Shown: positions 24,911-32,680 of the stretch, one piece after another | Numbering within the stretch: the first letter of the stretch is position 1 | How the letters are laid out: every line of letters begins with the position of its first letter | Assembly: GCA_040878185.1 (NCBI GenBank) | Contig: JBBDMS010000021.1 | Location: forward strand, 62,001-126,000 | Direction of reading: 5' to 3' | Length of the DNA stretch: 64,000 bases | Source: JAWXBK01 sp040878185 | Lineage (GTDB): Bacteria; Pseudomonadota; Alphaproteobacteria; Dongiales; Dongiaceae | Position numbers and translations under genes: made by a program | Notes under the pieces: model-generated | What the model saw: the letters and a program-made list of their open reading frames with translations, nothing else | What the model was told of the DNA's origin: nothing | Database searches by the model: none

Positions 24911-25636
24911 CTACCAGCCGCGCACCATCCGTTCGGCCTGTTGCAGATCTTCGTGGAAGTCAATCTCGCCCCATTGCAGGCCTTCGATCGAGGCGGTCTC
25001 GACCGTGCCCTCGCGCGCAAGGATGTCGATGACCTTGAGATACCACCATTTGAGGCCGTCGGGCGTGTGCATGGTGCGATCGATCGCCTCGGCGAAAAGA
25101 CGTGGCCCTGCGCCGCGAAAGAGGAGCATGCCGATCGATTCCCCGTTGACCCGATCGAGCAGCAGCGTCTTGCCGATCTCACGCAACCGCGTGCCCTCGG
25201 TGCGGACCTTCATATCGTCGGCATCGTACTCGGCCTTGCGATCGATCGTGACGGTGATCGGTGCCGCCGGGCTTGCGAGCAGGCGCGCCAGCACCGCCGG
25301 CTCGAACAATGTGTCGCCGTTCAGGATGATGAAATCGCGATCCATCTCACCGCGCGCGAGCCAGCAGCTTCCGAGATTGTCGGCGACGTTGAAGAACGGA
25401 TTGAAAATCGTCCGGATCCGGAGCGACGGGCCGGCGAGCGTCGCGAGATGCGCCTCGACCAGAGCCGCCTGGAAACCGAGCACGACCGCGATCTCGTCGA
25501 CGCCGCCGGCGGCGAGCTGCTTCACCTGCCACTCGATGACCGTGCGCGGGCCGACCGGCAGCATGCATTTCGGTCGGTCCTTGGTCAGCGGCAGCAGGCG
25601 CGAGCCCTGGCCGGCACTGAGGATGAGGGCGCGCAT
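24911..25636 (-). CDS. Sugar-phosphate/choline-phosphate-type nucleotidyltransferase
   Basis: The 241-residue protein has the canonical nucleotidyltransferase opening RALILSAGQGSRLLPLT followed by DRPKCMLPVG, then FIILNGDTLFEP with the metal-binding aspartate. Its size and shape fit the LicC (choline-phosphate cytidylyltransferase) and inositol-1-phosphate cytidylyltransferase group. It converges tail to tail with the MobA-like gene. Its head faces the tRNA across about 250 bp in which I see no gene. An activated headgroup alcohol (CDP-alcohol) for a ceramide phospholipid would suit the locus, but a sugar nucleotide is equally consistent with the motifs. Confidence 0.75.
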   Translation of the reverse strand: MRALILSAGQGSRLLPLTKDRPKCMLPVGPRTVIEWQVKQLAAGGVDEIAVVLGFQAALVEAHLATLAGPSLRIRTIFNPFFNVADNLGSCWLARGEMDRDFIILNGDTLFEPAVLARLLASPAAPITVTIDRKAEYDADDMKVRTEGTRLREIGKTLLLDRVNGESIGMLLFRGAGPRLFAEAIDRTMHTPDGLKWWYLKVIDILAREGTVETASIEGLQWGEIDFHEDLQQAERMVRGW

Positions 25637-25886
25637 GAGCGGGAGCGTGGAGCCTTTCGCTATCGTCGCCGGGCAGGGATTTCCGGGACCGGATCGGCCG
25701 AAGGCCGGGTGGCGGCGGCGAAGATGGCCAATGGGCCAGGACCCGTCAACCCGAGGCGCCGCACAAGCCTCACGCGAGACCGCAGACCGCCCGGAACGGC
25801 CGCTGGAAGCGCCACGGTTGGCAGCCTTGGCAGGCCCAAACCGGGTTGCTATAACGCGCCGCGCCTCCTGATATGGAAGCTACTGT

Positions 25887-25961
25887 TCCCCGGTAGCTCA
25901 GCGGTAGAGCAACCGGCTGTTAACCGGTTGGTCGCTGGTTCGAATCCGGCCCGGGGAGCCA
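25887..25961 (+). tRNA. tRNA-Asn (anticodon GTT), CCA encoded
   Basis: A cloverleaf can be folded by eye. The acceptor stem TCCCCGG (25887-25893) pairs with CCGGGGA (25951-25957), and the D-arm contains GTAGCTCAGCGGTAGAGC. The anticodon stem ACCGG/CCGGT encloses CTGTTAA with anticodon GTT. The T-arm GCTGG-TTCGAAT-CCGGC holds one G-T wobble. The discriminator G is followed by encoded CCA. It is a single tRNA followed at once by a strong terminator. Confidence 0.97.
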
Positions 25962-25970
25962 ATATCCATC

Positions 25971-26004
25971 AAAGGGCTTAGGTCGAAGCGACCTAAGCCC
26001 TTTT
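25971..26004 (+). terminator. Intrinsic terminator of the tRNA-Asn gene
   Basis: GGGCTTAGGTCG (25974-25985) pairs perfectly with CGACCTAAGCCC (25989-26000) across a 3-base loop. The hairpin is flanked by AAA and TTTT, giving a 15-bp stem with a T-run. It starts 10 bases after the tRNA CCA end and is a textbook rho-independent terminator. The symmetrical A/T flanks mean it could also stop transcription from the minus-strand membrane protein that ends at 26045. Confidence 0.92.
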
Positions 26005-26044
26005 GCTTTGGCGGTACGCGAATCGCGCAGGCGCTCGTCCATCG

Positions 26045-26911
26045 TCACGGTTTCCTGTGCTGCTGTAGATGGAGCAACCAGCCGAGCAGCGCGAGAATGA
26101 GGCCAGCGATCGCCGCGATGACGCCGGTGATGGCCATCAGCAACGGCAGCATGCCGGCTTCGACGTCGAGCGCTTCGAGGCCGAATCCGATCGCCGCGAC
26201 GACGGCGGAAACAAGGAAGGCGATCAGACCCCAGCGGATTCTCTTGCGCCAGATATCAGGCTGCACGACGATCTCGCGCCGCTCCACTTTCTGGAAATGC
26301 GCGAGAACCTTCTCCGCGTCGGCCGTCGCCGTTGGTGCGATCGGGACGCGAATAACGCCGGCATGCTGATGCACCATGATGACGGTCACGTTCGACATGG
26401 TGGTCATGCGTGTACCGAATTCGATGCTCGCAGGACTGCCGGGTATTATCTGGACGCCCGCGAAGCGGTACATGCCGGTGGTCACGATCGGGAAGTAACT
26501 GCCGTCGATCAGGACACCGTCGGTCGTGAAAATGACCTCGACCCCGTCTGGCCGCGATTTCCGCGACGGTTTGTAGTCATTCCCATAGCCGGCACCGAGC
26601 GCGTTTCGTTCCTTGTTGTACGCGCGAAACGCATCGAAACGATCCGCCGGCACGATCCAGCGCGCGAGGCGATTGTCTCCGCGGCGCACCGACTGGGCCA
26701 TCTTCATCCCCTTGAGGGAGAGGACGAACATGGCGAGGGAAATGATCCCGACGACAAGGCCGGCGCCGATCGCGGCGCCGGTGGCGCCGGTCTCATGCCC
26801 GAGCGCGTTCATCTCGGCAATGCCCCAGAGAACGCTAACGGTCGAGGCAACAACCAAAATGACGCAGATGATGGCATTCCGCCCGGGATTGCTCAGACCG
26901 CTGTTTTTCAT
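26045..26911 (-). CDS. Hypothetical four-helix inner-membrane protein
   Basis: I do not recognise this 288-residue protein. It has two hydrophobic segments at the N-terminus (about 12-32 and 45-66) and a polar central domain of about 130 residues. Two closely spaced helices follow at the C-terminus (about 228-250 and 255-280) and then a short basic tail. The central part contains GVEVIFTTDGVLIDGSYFPI and SIEFGTRMTTMSNVTVIMVH, an alternating pattern that looks like a beta-rich fold, perhaps PH-like. It begins 22 bp after the NCS2 permease on the same strand and may be co-transcribed with it. Confidence 0.6.
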   Translation of the reverse strand: MKNSGLSNPGRNAIICVILVVASTVSVLWGIAEMNALGHETGATGAAIGAGLVVGIISLAMFVLSLKGMKMAQSVRRGDNRLARWIVPADRFDAFRAYNKERNALGAGYGNDYKPSRKSRPDGVEVIFTTDGVLIDGSYFPIVTTGMYRFAGVQIIPGSPASIEFGTRMTTMSNVTVIMVHQHAGVIRVPIAPTATADAEKVLAHFQKVERREIVVQPDIWRKRIRWGLIAFLVSAVVAAIGFGLEALDVEAGMLPLLMAITGVIAAIAGLILALLGWLLHLQQHRKP

Positions 26912-26933
26912 GCCGTCCTCTCAAGATCTGTGT

Positions 26934-28664
26934 CTAATGATCGAAGCGCATATGCAACGCCTGTTTGCCGTCCGGCGTCGCCCGCGCGGTCACCTTGCGG
27001 GCCCACCGCCGGATCAGCACCGCGCGCAGGCGCGATTCGACCTGATCCATGTCGATATCCGCCAGTTCTTCTTCGCGAATCGGCGCCGCATTGTCGAGCC
27101 GGATCGGCAGGCCGGCATAGGTCAGGCGCAGATCGACGTGATACTCGTCGAACGCCAGATCGATCCGCACCGGCACACCGGTTTCCATCAATGACCGGCG
27201 CGCATCGGCGAACTCCAGCAATGCGCGCGTGACGTCGCGCATCACGTCCACGCGTGCCCCCCAATGGCTCCCCTGCTCGCGCACCCAGGTTTCGAGCGCG
27301 TCATACTGAAGCTCGCTCGCGGGCAGGGTCAACGTCGCGCTTCGCGACACCCCGATTCGGAACAGCAGGTTCAATAGCAGGGCGCTTATGATGACAACGG
27401 TAAGGTCGGATCCGGAAATCGCCAGCAGCTCCGGCGGCAGCTTGTCGTAGATGTGCGGCACGATATTGCGGCTGAGGCCAAGGATCAGCGGAATACCGAG
27501 CATCAGGATGTGGCGTGAGTCCAGAAGCCGGCTCATGATCACCTGGACTCCGTTGAAGATGATGAAGGCCGCGGCAAAGATCAGAACGCCGCCCAGAATG
27601 GGTCGCGGCAATGCCAGGAAGAACGACGATACGCCCGGCAACAGCGCGATCAGGAACAGCCATCCCGCGATCGCATAGCCGATCCGGCGCGCCGTCAACC
27701 CCGTCGCGGCCGCAATACCGATACTGCCGGAGAAGGTATTCATGCCGATCGGACCGCCGATGACGCCGGCAAGCGCAGTTCCCATTCCGTCGGCAAAGAT
27801 GCCGCCGCGAATGCTGCGCATCTCCGGCCGTACCCAGTCGCTGTCTTCGACCTTCTGCAGGGTGATGATATCGCCCATCGCGCGCAGACTGCAGGTGAGC
27901 GCACTGATCGCAAATTCGACCGCCAGCAGCGGCTCGAAACTCGGCGTCAGCAAAGGCGGGATCGGGATGGCCACGCCCTGCTCGATGACGGTATCGAAGA
28001 GGGTCGACAGATCCATCATGCCGCTCGTCATCGCAATCAGGCAGCCGGCCGTGATACCGAGCAGCGTGCCGTAGATCCGGAGGTTCCCTTTCGCCCACAC
28101 GTTGAGCGCGACGACGGTCGCCAGCGTAATGACGCCGAGCCACGGCAAACGGCTGTCGCCGTCGAAACTCAGTCCCCCGACACCCCCATCGGCGATGAGG
28201 CGGACGCCGAGTATGCCGAGAATGATGCCGATCATCAGGACGGCAAGACCGCCGATCTCCGGCGGTAAATAGGGCCGCAGCCACCGCAGCGCCGGCGCGA
28301 GCGCCATCTGGAAGAGGCCGGCAAAAATCAGCATACCCATGACCAGCGAGGGTCCGCCCTGCTCCATCGCGATGAGACAGGGCGGCAGATAGGCCGCCGT
28401 GAACGTCGTCGGCGCGAGATAGCCCGAGCCCACGAATCTGCCCCGCTGGATCTGGAAAATCGTGCCGAGACCGAGGCCGATCAGCGCAAGGCTGAGCAGA
28501 CGCTGGGTCATCTCGGTGTCGAGATTGCCCTTGCTGAGAACGAGGAGCGGCATGGCGATGCCGACGCCCAGGATGACCGCGCTGTGCTGCAGACCGGCCA
28601 GCAACAGGGTGCGGGTCGGAACCGGATCGTCGCGCGACGGTGCGCGGGTCGAGGGCGGCGTCAT
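26934..28664 (-). CDS. NCS2-family nucleobase (xanthine/uracil) permease with C-terminal cytoplasmic domain
   Basis: The 576-residue protein is a nucleobase:cation symporter of the NCS2 family. It has more than ten transmembrane helices with GSGYLAPTTFTAAYL, a central SALTCSLRAMGDIITLQKVED and IGGPIGMNTFSGSIGIAAATG, the substrate-binding half-helix regions. NCS2 proteins are usually about 420-480 residues. This one continues for roughly 130 residues after the last helix with a soluble domain (ALETWVREQGSHWGARVDV onward) containing an alpha-beta pattern suggestive of a GHKL/anti-sigma-like fold. The ATG at 28664 was chosen; one at 28721 adds 19 polar residues. Substrate specificity is not determined. 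Confidence 0.8.
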   Translation of the reverse strand: MTPPSTRAPSRDDPVPTRTLLLAGLQHSAVILGVGIAMPLLVLSKGNLDTEMTQRLLSLALIGLGLGTIFQIQRGRFVGSGYLAPTTFTAAYLPPCLIAMEQGGPSLVMGMLIFAGLFQMALAPALRWLRPYLPPEIGGLAVLMIGIILGILGVRLIADGGVGGLSFDGDSRLPWLGVITLATVVALNVWAKGNLRIYGTLLGITAGCLIAMTSGMMDLSTLFDTVIEQGVAIPIPPLLTPSFEPLLAVEFAISALTCSLRAMGDIITLQKVEDSDWVRPEMRSIRGGIFADGMGTALAGVIGGPIGMNTFSGSIGIAAATGLTARRIGYAIAGWLFLIALLPGVSSFFLALPRPILGGVLIFAAAFIIFNGVQVIMSRLLDSRHILMLGIPLILGLSRNIVPHIYDKLPPELLAISGSDLTVVIISALLLNLLFRIGVSRSATLTLPASELQYDALETWVREQGSHWGARVDVMRDVTRALLEFADARRSLMETGVPVRIDLAFDEYHVDLRLTYAGLPIRLDNAAPIREEELADIDMDQVESRLRAVLIRRWARKVTARATPDGKQALHMRFDH

Positions 28665-28747
28665 CGGCAACCGGTGGTCATGGGATGAACTTTCGTCGAA
28701 ATCGCCGCGCCATGTGCTCACAACGCTGGCACAGGCCCTTCAAACAC

Positions 28748-29596
28748 TCATGCCTTGCGCCAATGCCAGCCGCTCCCCGTCAGGAGCGGTCGCAGTGCGC
28801 CGGCCGCAGCGATTGTCAGACATATGGCGAGAACAAACCAGACCGGCCGGATGGTCGGATCGAACATGAGATTGGCCTGCAGCACGCGTAGCGGCGAAAC
28901 GCCCACCTTGATCCAGTAATAGATCGATTCGCCGATCGCGGTTGCGGCGGCGGCGAAGAGCGCGAGAAGCGTCGGCCACCAGGCAGCGAGCCTTCCGTCG
29001 ATCCCACCGCTCCACGACACCAGCCGGTAACCCATCAGCCAGACGAAGAGACCGGCCATGACAAAGGGCTCGTCCACTTTGAGTTTCGATTGCATGAAAA
29101 AATGTACGACCGCGAGCAGTCCTGCAAGATAAACCAGCCGATGCAGCCGGCGCCAACGCTTGCCCCCGAGGCGCCGGATCATGCCGTTCGTCGACGTCGA
29201 TGCCATGATCGTCAGGATCAGCAGCGCTGCAAATCCGATTGTCAGATAGATCCGGATCAGGATTTCGGTCGCGACCTTGCGAAGATCGAAAGCCTCATCG
29301 GTGATGTAGAGGGAGAGATGCATGGCGGCATAGGCGAAGGCTGCGACGCCGATCATGCGACGCACCTGCATCAGCCGCGGCCATTGCAGAACTCGCCGGG
29401 CGGGGGTGATGAAAAGCGAAATCAGGATGAGCCGCAGAGCCCAGGTGCCGATCTGGTGGAGTGCCTCGTTGAGCGGCCGCGGACCCAGCAGCCCGTTGTC
29501 GTAGCGGAACGCGATCACGATGGCCGGAACGAAGAGCAGGATGAAAACGGCCAGCTTGAAGGCCGAGAACCGCCCCGCGGGGTCACGCCATGGCAT
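28748..29596 (-). CDS. MsrQ/YedZ-like haem-binding membrane protein
   Basis: The 282-residue protein matches MsrQ, the haem b membrane subunit that feeds electrons to the periplasmic methionine-sulfoxide reductase MsrP. VRRMIGVAAFAYAAMHLSLY corresponds to the TRRLLGLWCFAWATLHL region, and RWRRLHRLVYLAGLLAVVHF to the QQLHNFVYLVAILAPIHY region of E. coli, both carrying haem-ligating histidines (comparison from memory). It has about 70 extra residues at the C-terminus with two more hydrophobic segments. No MsrP gene is adjacent, so it may partner an unlinked MsrP or a different reductase in the ferric-reductase-like superfamily. Confidence 0.75.
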   Translation of the reverse strand: MPWRDPAGRFSAFKLAVFILLFVPAIVIAFRYDNGLLGPRPLNEALHQIGTWALRLILISLFITPARRVLQWPRLMQVRRMIGVAAFAYAAMHLSLYITDEAFDLRKVATEILIRIYLTIGFAALLILTIMASTSTNGMIRRLGGKRWRRLHRLVYLAGLLAVVHFFMQSKLKVDEPFVMAGLFVWLMGYRLVSWSGGIDGRLAAWWPTLLALFAAAATAIGESIYYWIKVGVSPLRVLQANLMFDPTIRPVWFVLAICLTIAAAGALRPLLTGSGWHWRKA

Positions 29597-29647
29597 TCGA
29601 TCGTGCGCCTGTGCCGGAGTTTCGCTGGCTGCCGTCCCGATAGTGTG

Positions 29648-30631
29648 TCATCGGCCGATATCCCCGGCAAGCAAGGGAAGCGTTGGTGATATCGGCATGA
29701 GGTTCTTCCAGTCCCGCCACTCCGCCGGTTCACTCATCACCCGAACGGCAAGACGGTCGGCGAAGCTCTGCGCGATGACGGCAACACGTTCACGCAGCGT
29801 TCCCGCGGAGGGTGCAGCAATTTCGCTTTCGACGATCACGCGAATGTCGGGGCCGGCTCCGCGTACCGTGAAGACCGGCAGCAATGTGGCGCCGTTGAAA
29901 AGCGCAAGCCCTGCCGCCCCGGCTGCGAGTTTCAGCCCGCCCCCGAGCAGATCGACATCGACCGGTTTGCGCCCTTCCCAGGCACCGGCCGTTATCGAAA
30001 CAATTCCATTCCCGGCCAGTATCTGCCGCGCCTGCAGCATCGCGCTGCCCGGTCTCGTGCGGTCGATCTCGATGCGCCCGGCGAGGAACGGGGTCTCCGC
30101 ACCGATGCGGATCGGGTTGAAGCAGGCCATGCCGAACCGTGACTTCGAGAAGCCGTGTTCCGGCCGGCTGACGTGCCAGAGCGCATAGCCGGCACGATGC
30201 AAGGTCATCTTGGTTGCGAGCGAATTGAAGCAAAAATGTCCGATCCAGAGCACACAACCCCGTCCCCCGCCCAGCGCCCGATCGATGTGTTCGTATCCCT
30301 CCAGTATCAGCGCCGGTTTCCATCCACCGGGCCGACAGCAGCGGAGCACTTGCAAATGGCACTCGCTGCGCCCGGCTGCGGATTCGATCGCGAACTTGCG
30401 CGACGGCGACGTATTGAACACGCGGGCCGCGGCAACGGCCACCGGTTGGGGATCGAACAACCCGATCCTCGCCTTGATAGCTTCGAAAATTCGGCACGCC
30501 GCGAACCAACCGCGTTGCGGCAAAAGCCAGGAAAGCGCCAGCAGAAGCGGCAACTCGAACAGAATCCGAACATCGGATGCATGAATCCATGCTCGGGCGA
30601 AAGAGCCGGATGCGCGCGGCGGCTCCCTCAT
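29648..30631 (-). CDS. LpxL/HtrB-like lysophospholipid/lipid A acyltransferase family protein
   Basis: The 327-residue protein resembles lipid A lauroyl-type acyltransferases: a hydrophobic N-terminus (LLLALSWLLP), GCVLWIGHFCFNS with the catalytic histidine, later GNGIVSITAGAWEG and LAAGAAGLALFNGATLLPVF. The usual His-x4-Asp/Glu catalytic pair is altered: after the histidine the fifth residue is serine (HFCFNS). Its start overlaps the stop of the glycosyltransferase upstream (ATGA at 30628-30631), so the two form an operon. The acceptor could be a glycolipid made by that glycosyltransferase. Whether the enzyme is active with the changed motif is open. Confidence 0.7.
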   Translation of the reverse strand: MREPPRASGSFARAWIHASDVRILFELPLLLALSWLLPQRGWFAACRIFEAIKARIGLFDPQPVAVAAARVFNTSPSRKFAIESAAGRSECHLQVLRCCRPGGWKPALILEGYEHIDRALGGGRGCVLWIGHFCFNSLATKMTLHRAGYALWHVSRPEHGFSKSRFGMACFNPIRIGAETPFLAGRIEIDRTRPGSAMLQARQILAGNGIVSITAGAWEGRKPVDVDLLGGGLKLAAGAAGLALFNGATLLPVFTVRGAGPDIRVIVESEIAAPSAGTLRERVAVIAQSFADRLAVRVMSEPAEWRDWKNLMPISPTLPLLAGDIGR

Positions 30632-31671
30632 CCTGCCGAATCCGCCGCCGGTTTCTGCCCCCGATCGACGGATATACCGGAAAGCTGTGCGATGTGACGA
30701 TCGAGCGGAAGAAACTCGGCGATCGACCCCAGGAACGGAGCGAAATCGGGAATCAGGTCGTCCCGGTCCAGCACCCGTTTCGTCAGCTTCCTCGCATTCA
30801 TCAGAAAATTATGACGATCAAAAGCCAGCAGGTTTCCGACATGGCCGCGAATGCGGCGACGATCGATGCGCTGCCCTGCCAGATCCCTTACGGCGGCTGC
30901 AATCGCATCGGGGTCGTCACGAACAATCCGGCAATACGCATTCTCTAGATAGCGATCGCGCCCGCCGATGCTCCGGGTCGAAACGACCGGCAATCCGCAA
31001 AGGAGATACTCCATCGAGACGCGCATGCACCCTTCGGCAGCGCTCAGACAAAGGCCGGTCGCGGCATGGGCAAACAGGCGTATGACGTCCACGGGATCGA
31101 GCAGTTTGTAGGAACCATCACCGAACGAATGATTGGCATAGTACGCCTTCGGCAGGATCGATAATGCACGGCGATAGGCGGCGTCATTTTCGATCTCGAT
31201 GGTATGGGGATACACCAGAATCAGCCGCGGCACGCCGGTAGCAAGATTGTGCCGCTTGCTGATGGCAAGCCGCGCGGAGTAGACCGCATCGAACAACCCG
31301 ATCCTGGGAAAGCTCGCTTCGACAATCCGCCAAACCCGCTCGTCGGTAAAGATCAGCCCACTGCCCAGCAGGCTGGGGCGGCCCTTCTCGGCAAGCAGAT
31401 ACATCTCCATTTCGCTGGCCGCGAGCGGCACGAAGGCATGCCCCGGCATCCCACATTCCGCCACATCAAAGGCGGCGGCGATCCTATCGATGTAAGGTTC
31501 CATCGTGTGCGTCATGTGCACGAAATGAAGGCCGCGCGGCCGACCGAAGATATCGGGCAACGCCGCCGCGAGACGGAGCAGCGGAACCGCATCAAGGCCG
31601 CTGCTGCTGAAGGTCAGCAGCGGATCCCAGCTGAGAATCCGGACGGCGAACCAGGGCGTGTCGTTGCTCAT
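30628..31671 (-). CDS. Glycosyltransferase, GT-B fold (GT4-like)
   Basis: The 347-residue protein has a GT-B C-terminal half with LCLSAAEGCMRVSMEYLLCGLPVVSTRSIGGRD. This carries the spaced Glu residues of the nucleotide-sugar-binding EX7E motif and the loop PVVSTRSIGG typical of GT4/GT1 enzymes. The N-terminal half is less conserved (VRILSWDPLLTFSSSGLDAV). The ATG at 31671 was chosen since an earlier start at 31851 adds 60 Arg-rich residues without similarity. It is coupled to the acyltransferase by a 4-bp overlap, so a glycolipid or lipooligosaccharide role is likely. Confidence 0.7.
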   Translation of the reverse strand: MSNDTPWFAVRILSWDPLLTFSSSGLDAVPLLRLAAALPDIFGRPRGLHFVHMTHTMEPYIDRIAAAFDVAECGMPGHAFVPLAASEMEMYLLAEKGRPSLLGSGLIFTDERVWRIVEASFPRIGLFDAVYSARLAISKRHNLATGVPRLILVYPHTIEIENDAAYRRALSILPKAYYANHSFGDGSYKLLDPVDVIRLFAHAATGLCLSAAEGCMRVSMEYLLCGLPVVSTRSIGGRDRYLENAYCRIVRDDPDAIAAAVRDLAGQRIDRRRIRGHVGNLLAFDRHNFLMNARKLTKRVLDRDDLIPDFAPFLGSIAEFLPLDRHIAQLSGISVDRGQKPAADSAG

Positions 31672-31891
31672 TCTCGCGTCCCCATATCCTGCACCGGCTC
31701 GGCCAGGAACAGGCGGGTGCCGCCGTTCGACCGGCCGGCGTCGGGCCGCCACCCGGCAAGCAAGCCGGTTCGGCCCCACCCGGCTTGCCGTTCTGGCCGG
31801 TCTAATAGGCCCGGCTCGGCCCCTTTCGCAACCGGTCCGGACGCGGCACAATACGGTTCAGAACAAGTCAGGTCCCGAGGAGGCCCGTTCG

Positions 31892-32674
31892 ATGGCGCAG
31901 TCCGGCTTTTCACCGCGAATCGTCAAGTCAGGGTACAGCTACAGCGAAGCCGACGAACGACGGCTGCGCGAGGAGCTGGCCGCCTGTTATCGGCTGATCG
32001 CCCATTTCCGGATGACCGACCTTATCTACACCCACATCTCCGCCCGCCTGCCCGGTCCGGAGAACCACTATCTGTTTAATCCCTACGGGCTCATGTACGA
32101 CGAGATCAGCGCCTCGAACCTGATCAAGCTAGATCTCGAGGGCAATCTCGTCGAACCCAGCGAATGGGGCTTCAACGACGCCGGCTACACCATTCATTCG
32201 GCGATACTCGCGGGGCGACCGGATGTCGTTTGCGCGCTGCATACCCACACCAAGGCTGGCTTTGCCGTTTCCTGCCAGAAGGTTGGATTGCTGCCGCTCA
32301 ATCAGATCGCCCTGCAATTCTACGGGCAGGTCGCCTATCACAGTTACGAGGGCATCGCCCTCGATCACGATGAATGCCCGCGCCTCGTCGCCGATCTCGG
32401 CAACAAGCCGACGATGATCCTGCGCAATCACGGGCTCTTGACCGTCGGGCGCACCGTGCCCGAAGCCTTCATGCTGATGTACTACCTCGAAAAATCCTGT
32501 GAAATTCAGATCTCGGCACAGATGACCGGTGCCGAGCTGATCATTCCTTCGCCGGAAGTATGCGCACATACGCAGTCGCAATACGGCATGAACGAAGGAT
32601 CGGAATGGGCCAACCAGCCTTGGGACGCGCTGATCCGGATGATCGACCGGATCGATCCGAGCTATCGAAACTGA
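31892..32674 (+). CDS. Class II aldolase/adducin family protein
   Basis: The 260-residue protein has the family metal-binding histidines in ALHTHTKAG (near 118) and ILRNHGLLTVG (near 180), and the opening MTDLIYTHISAR with N-terminal substrate-loop Gly/Asn residues. Members are sugar-phosphate aldolases or decarboxylases using zinc. The larger, adducin-like bacterial group has unknown substrates, and this belongs there by size and the C-terminal GSEWANQPWDALIRMIDR. A strong GAGGAGG ribosome-binding site lies 8 bases before the ATG at 31892, which settles the start over longer frames. It converges on the histidine kinase with a 6-bp gap. Confidence 0.82.
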   Translation: MAQSGFSPRIVKSGYSYSEADERRLREELAACYRLIAHFRMTDLIYTHISARLPGPENHYLFNPYGLMYDEISASNLIKLDLEGNLVEPSEWGFNDAGYTIHSAILAGRPDVVCALHTHTKAGFAVSCQKVGLLPLNQIALQFYGQVAYHSYEGIALDHDECPRLVADLGNKPTMILRNHGLLTVGRTVPEAFMLMYYLEKSCEIQISAQMTGAELIIPSPEVCAHTQSQYGMNEGSEWANQPWDALIRMIDRIDPSYRN

Positions 32675-32680
32675 TGCTGC

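Noticed and set aside
25963..26010. Possible attachment site or integrated element next to the tRNA-Asn
   Set aside because: The inverted repeat there is fully explained as a terminator. I see no integrase gene and no second copy of the tRNA 3' end in the window.
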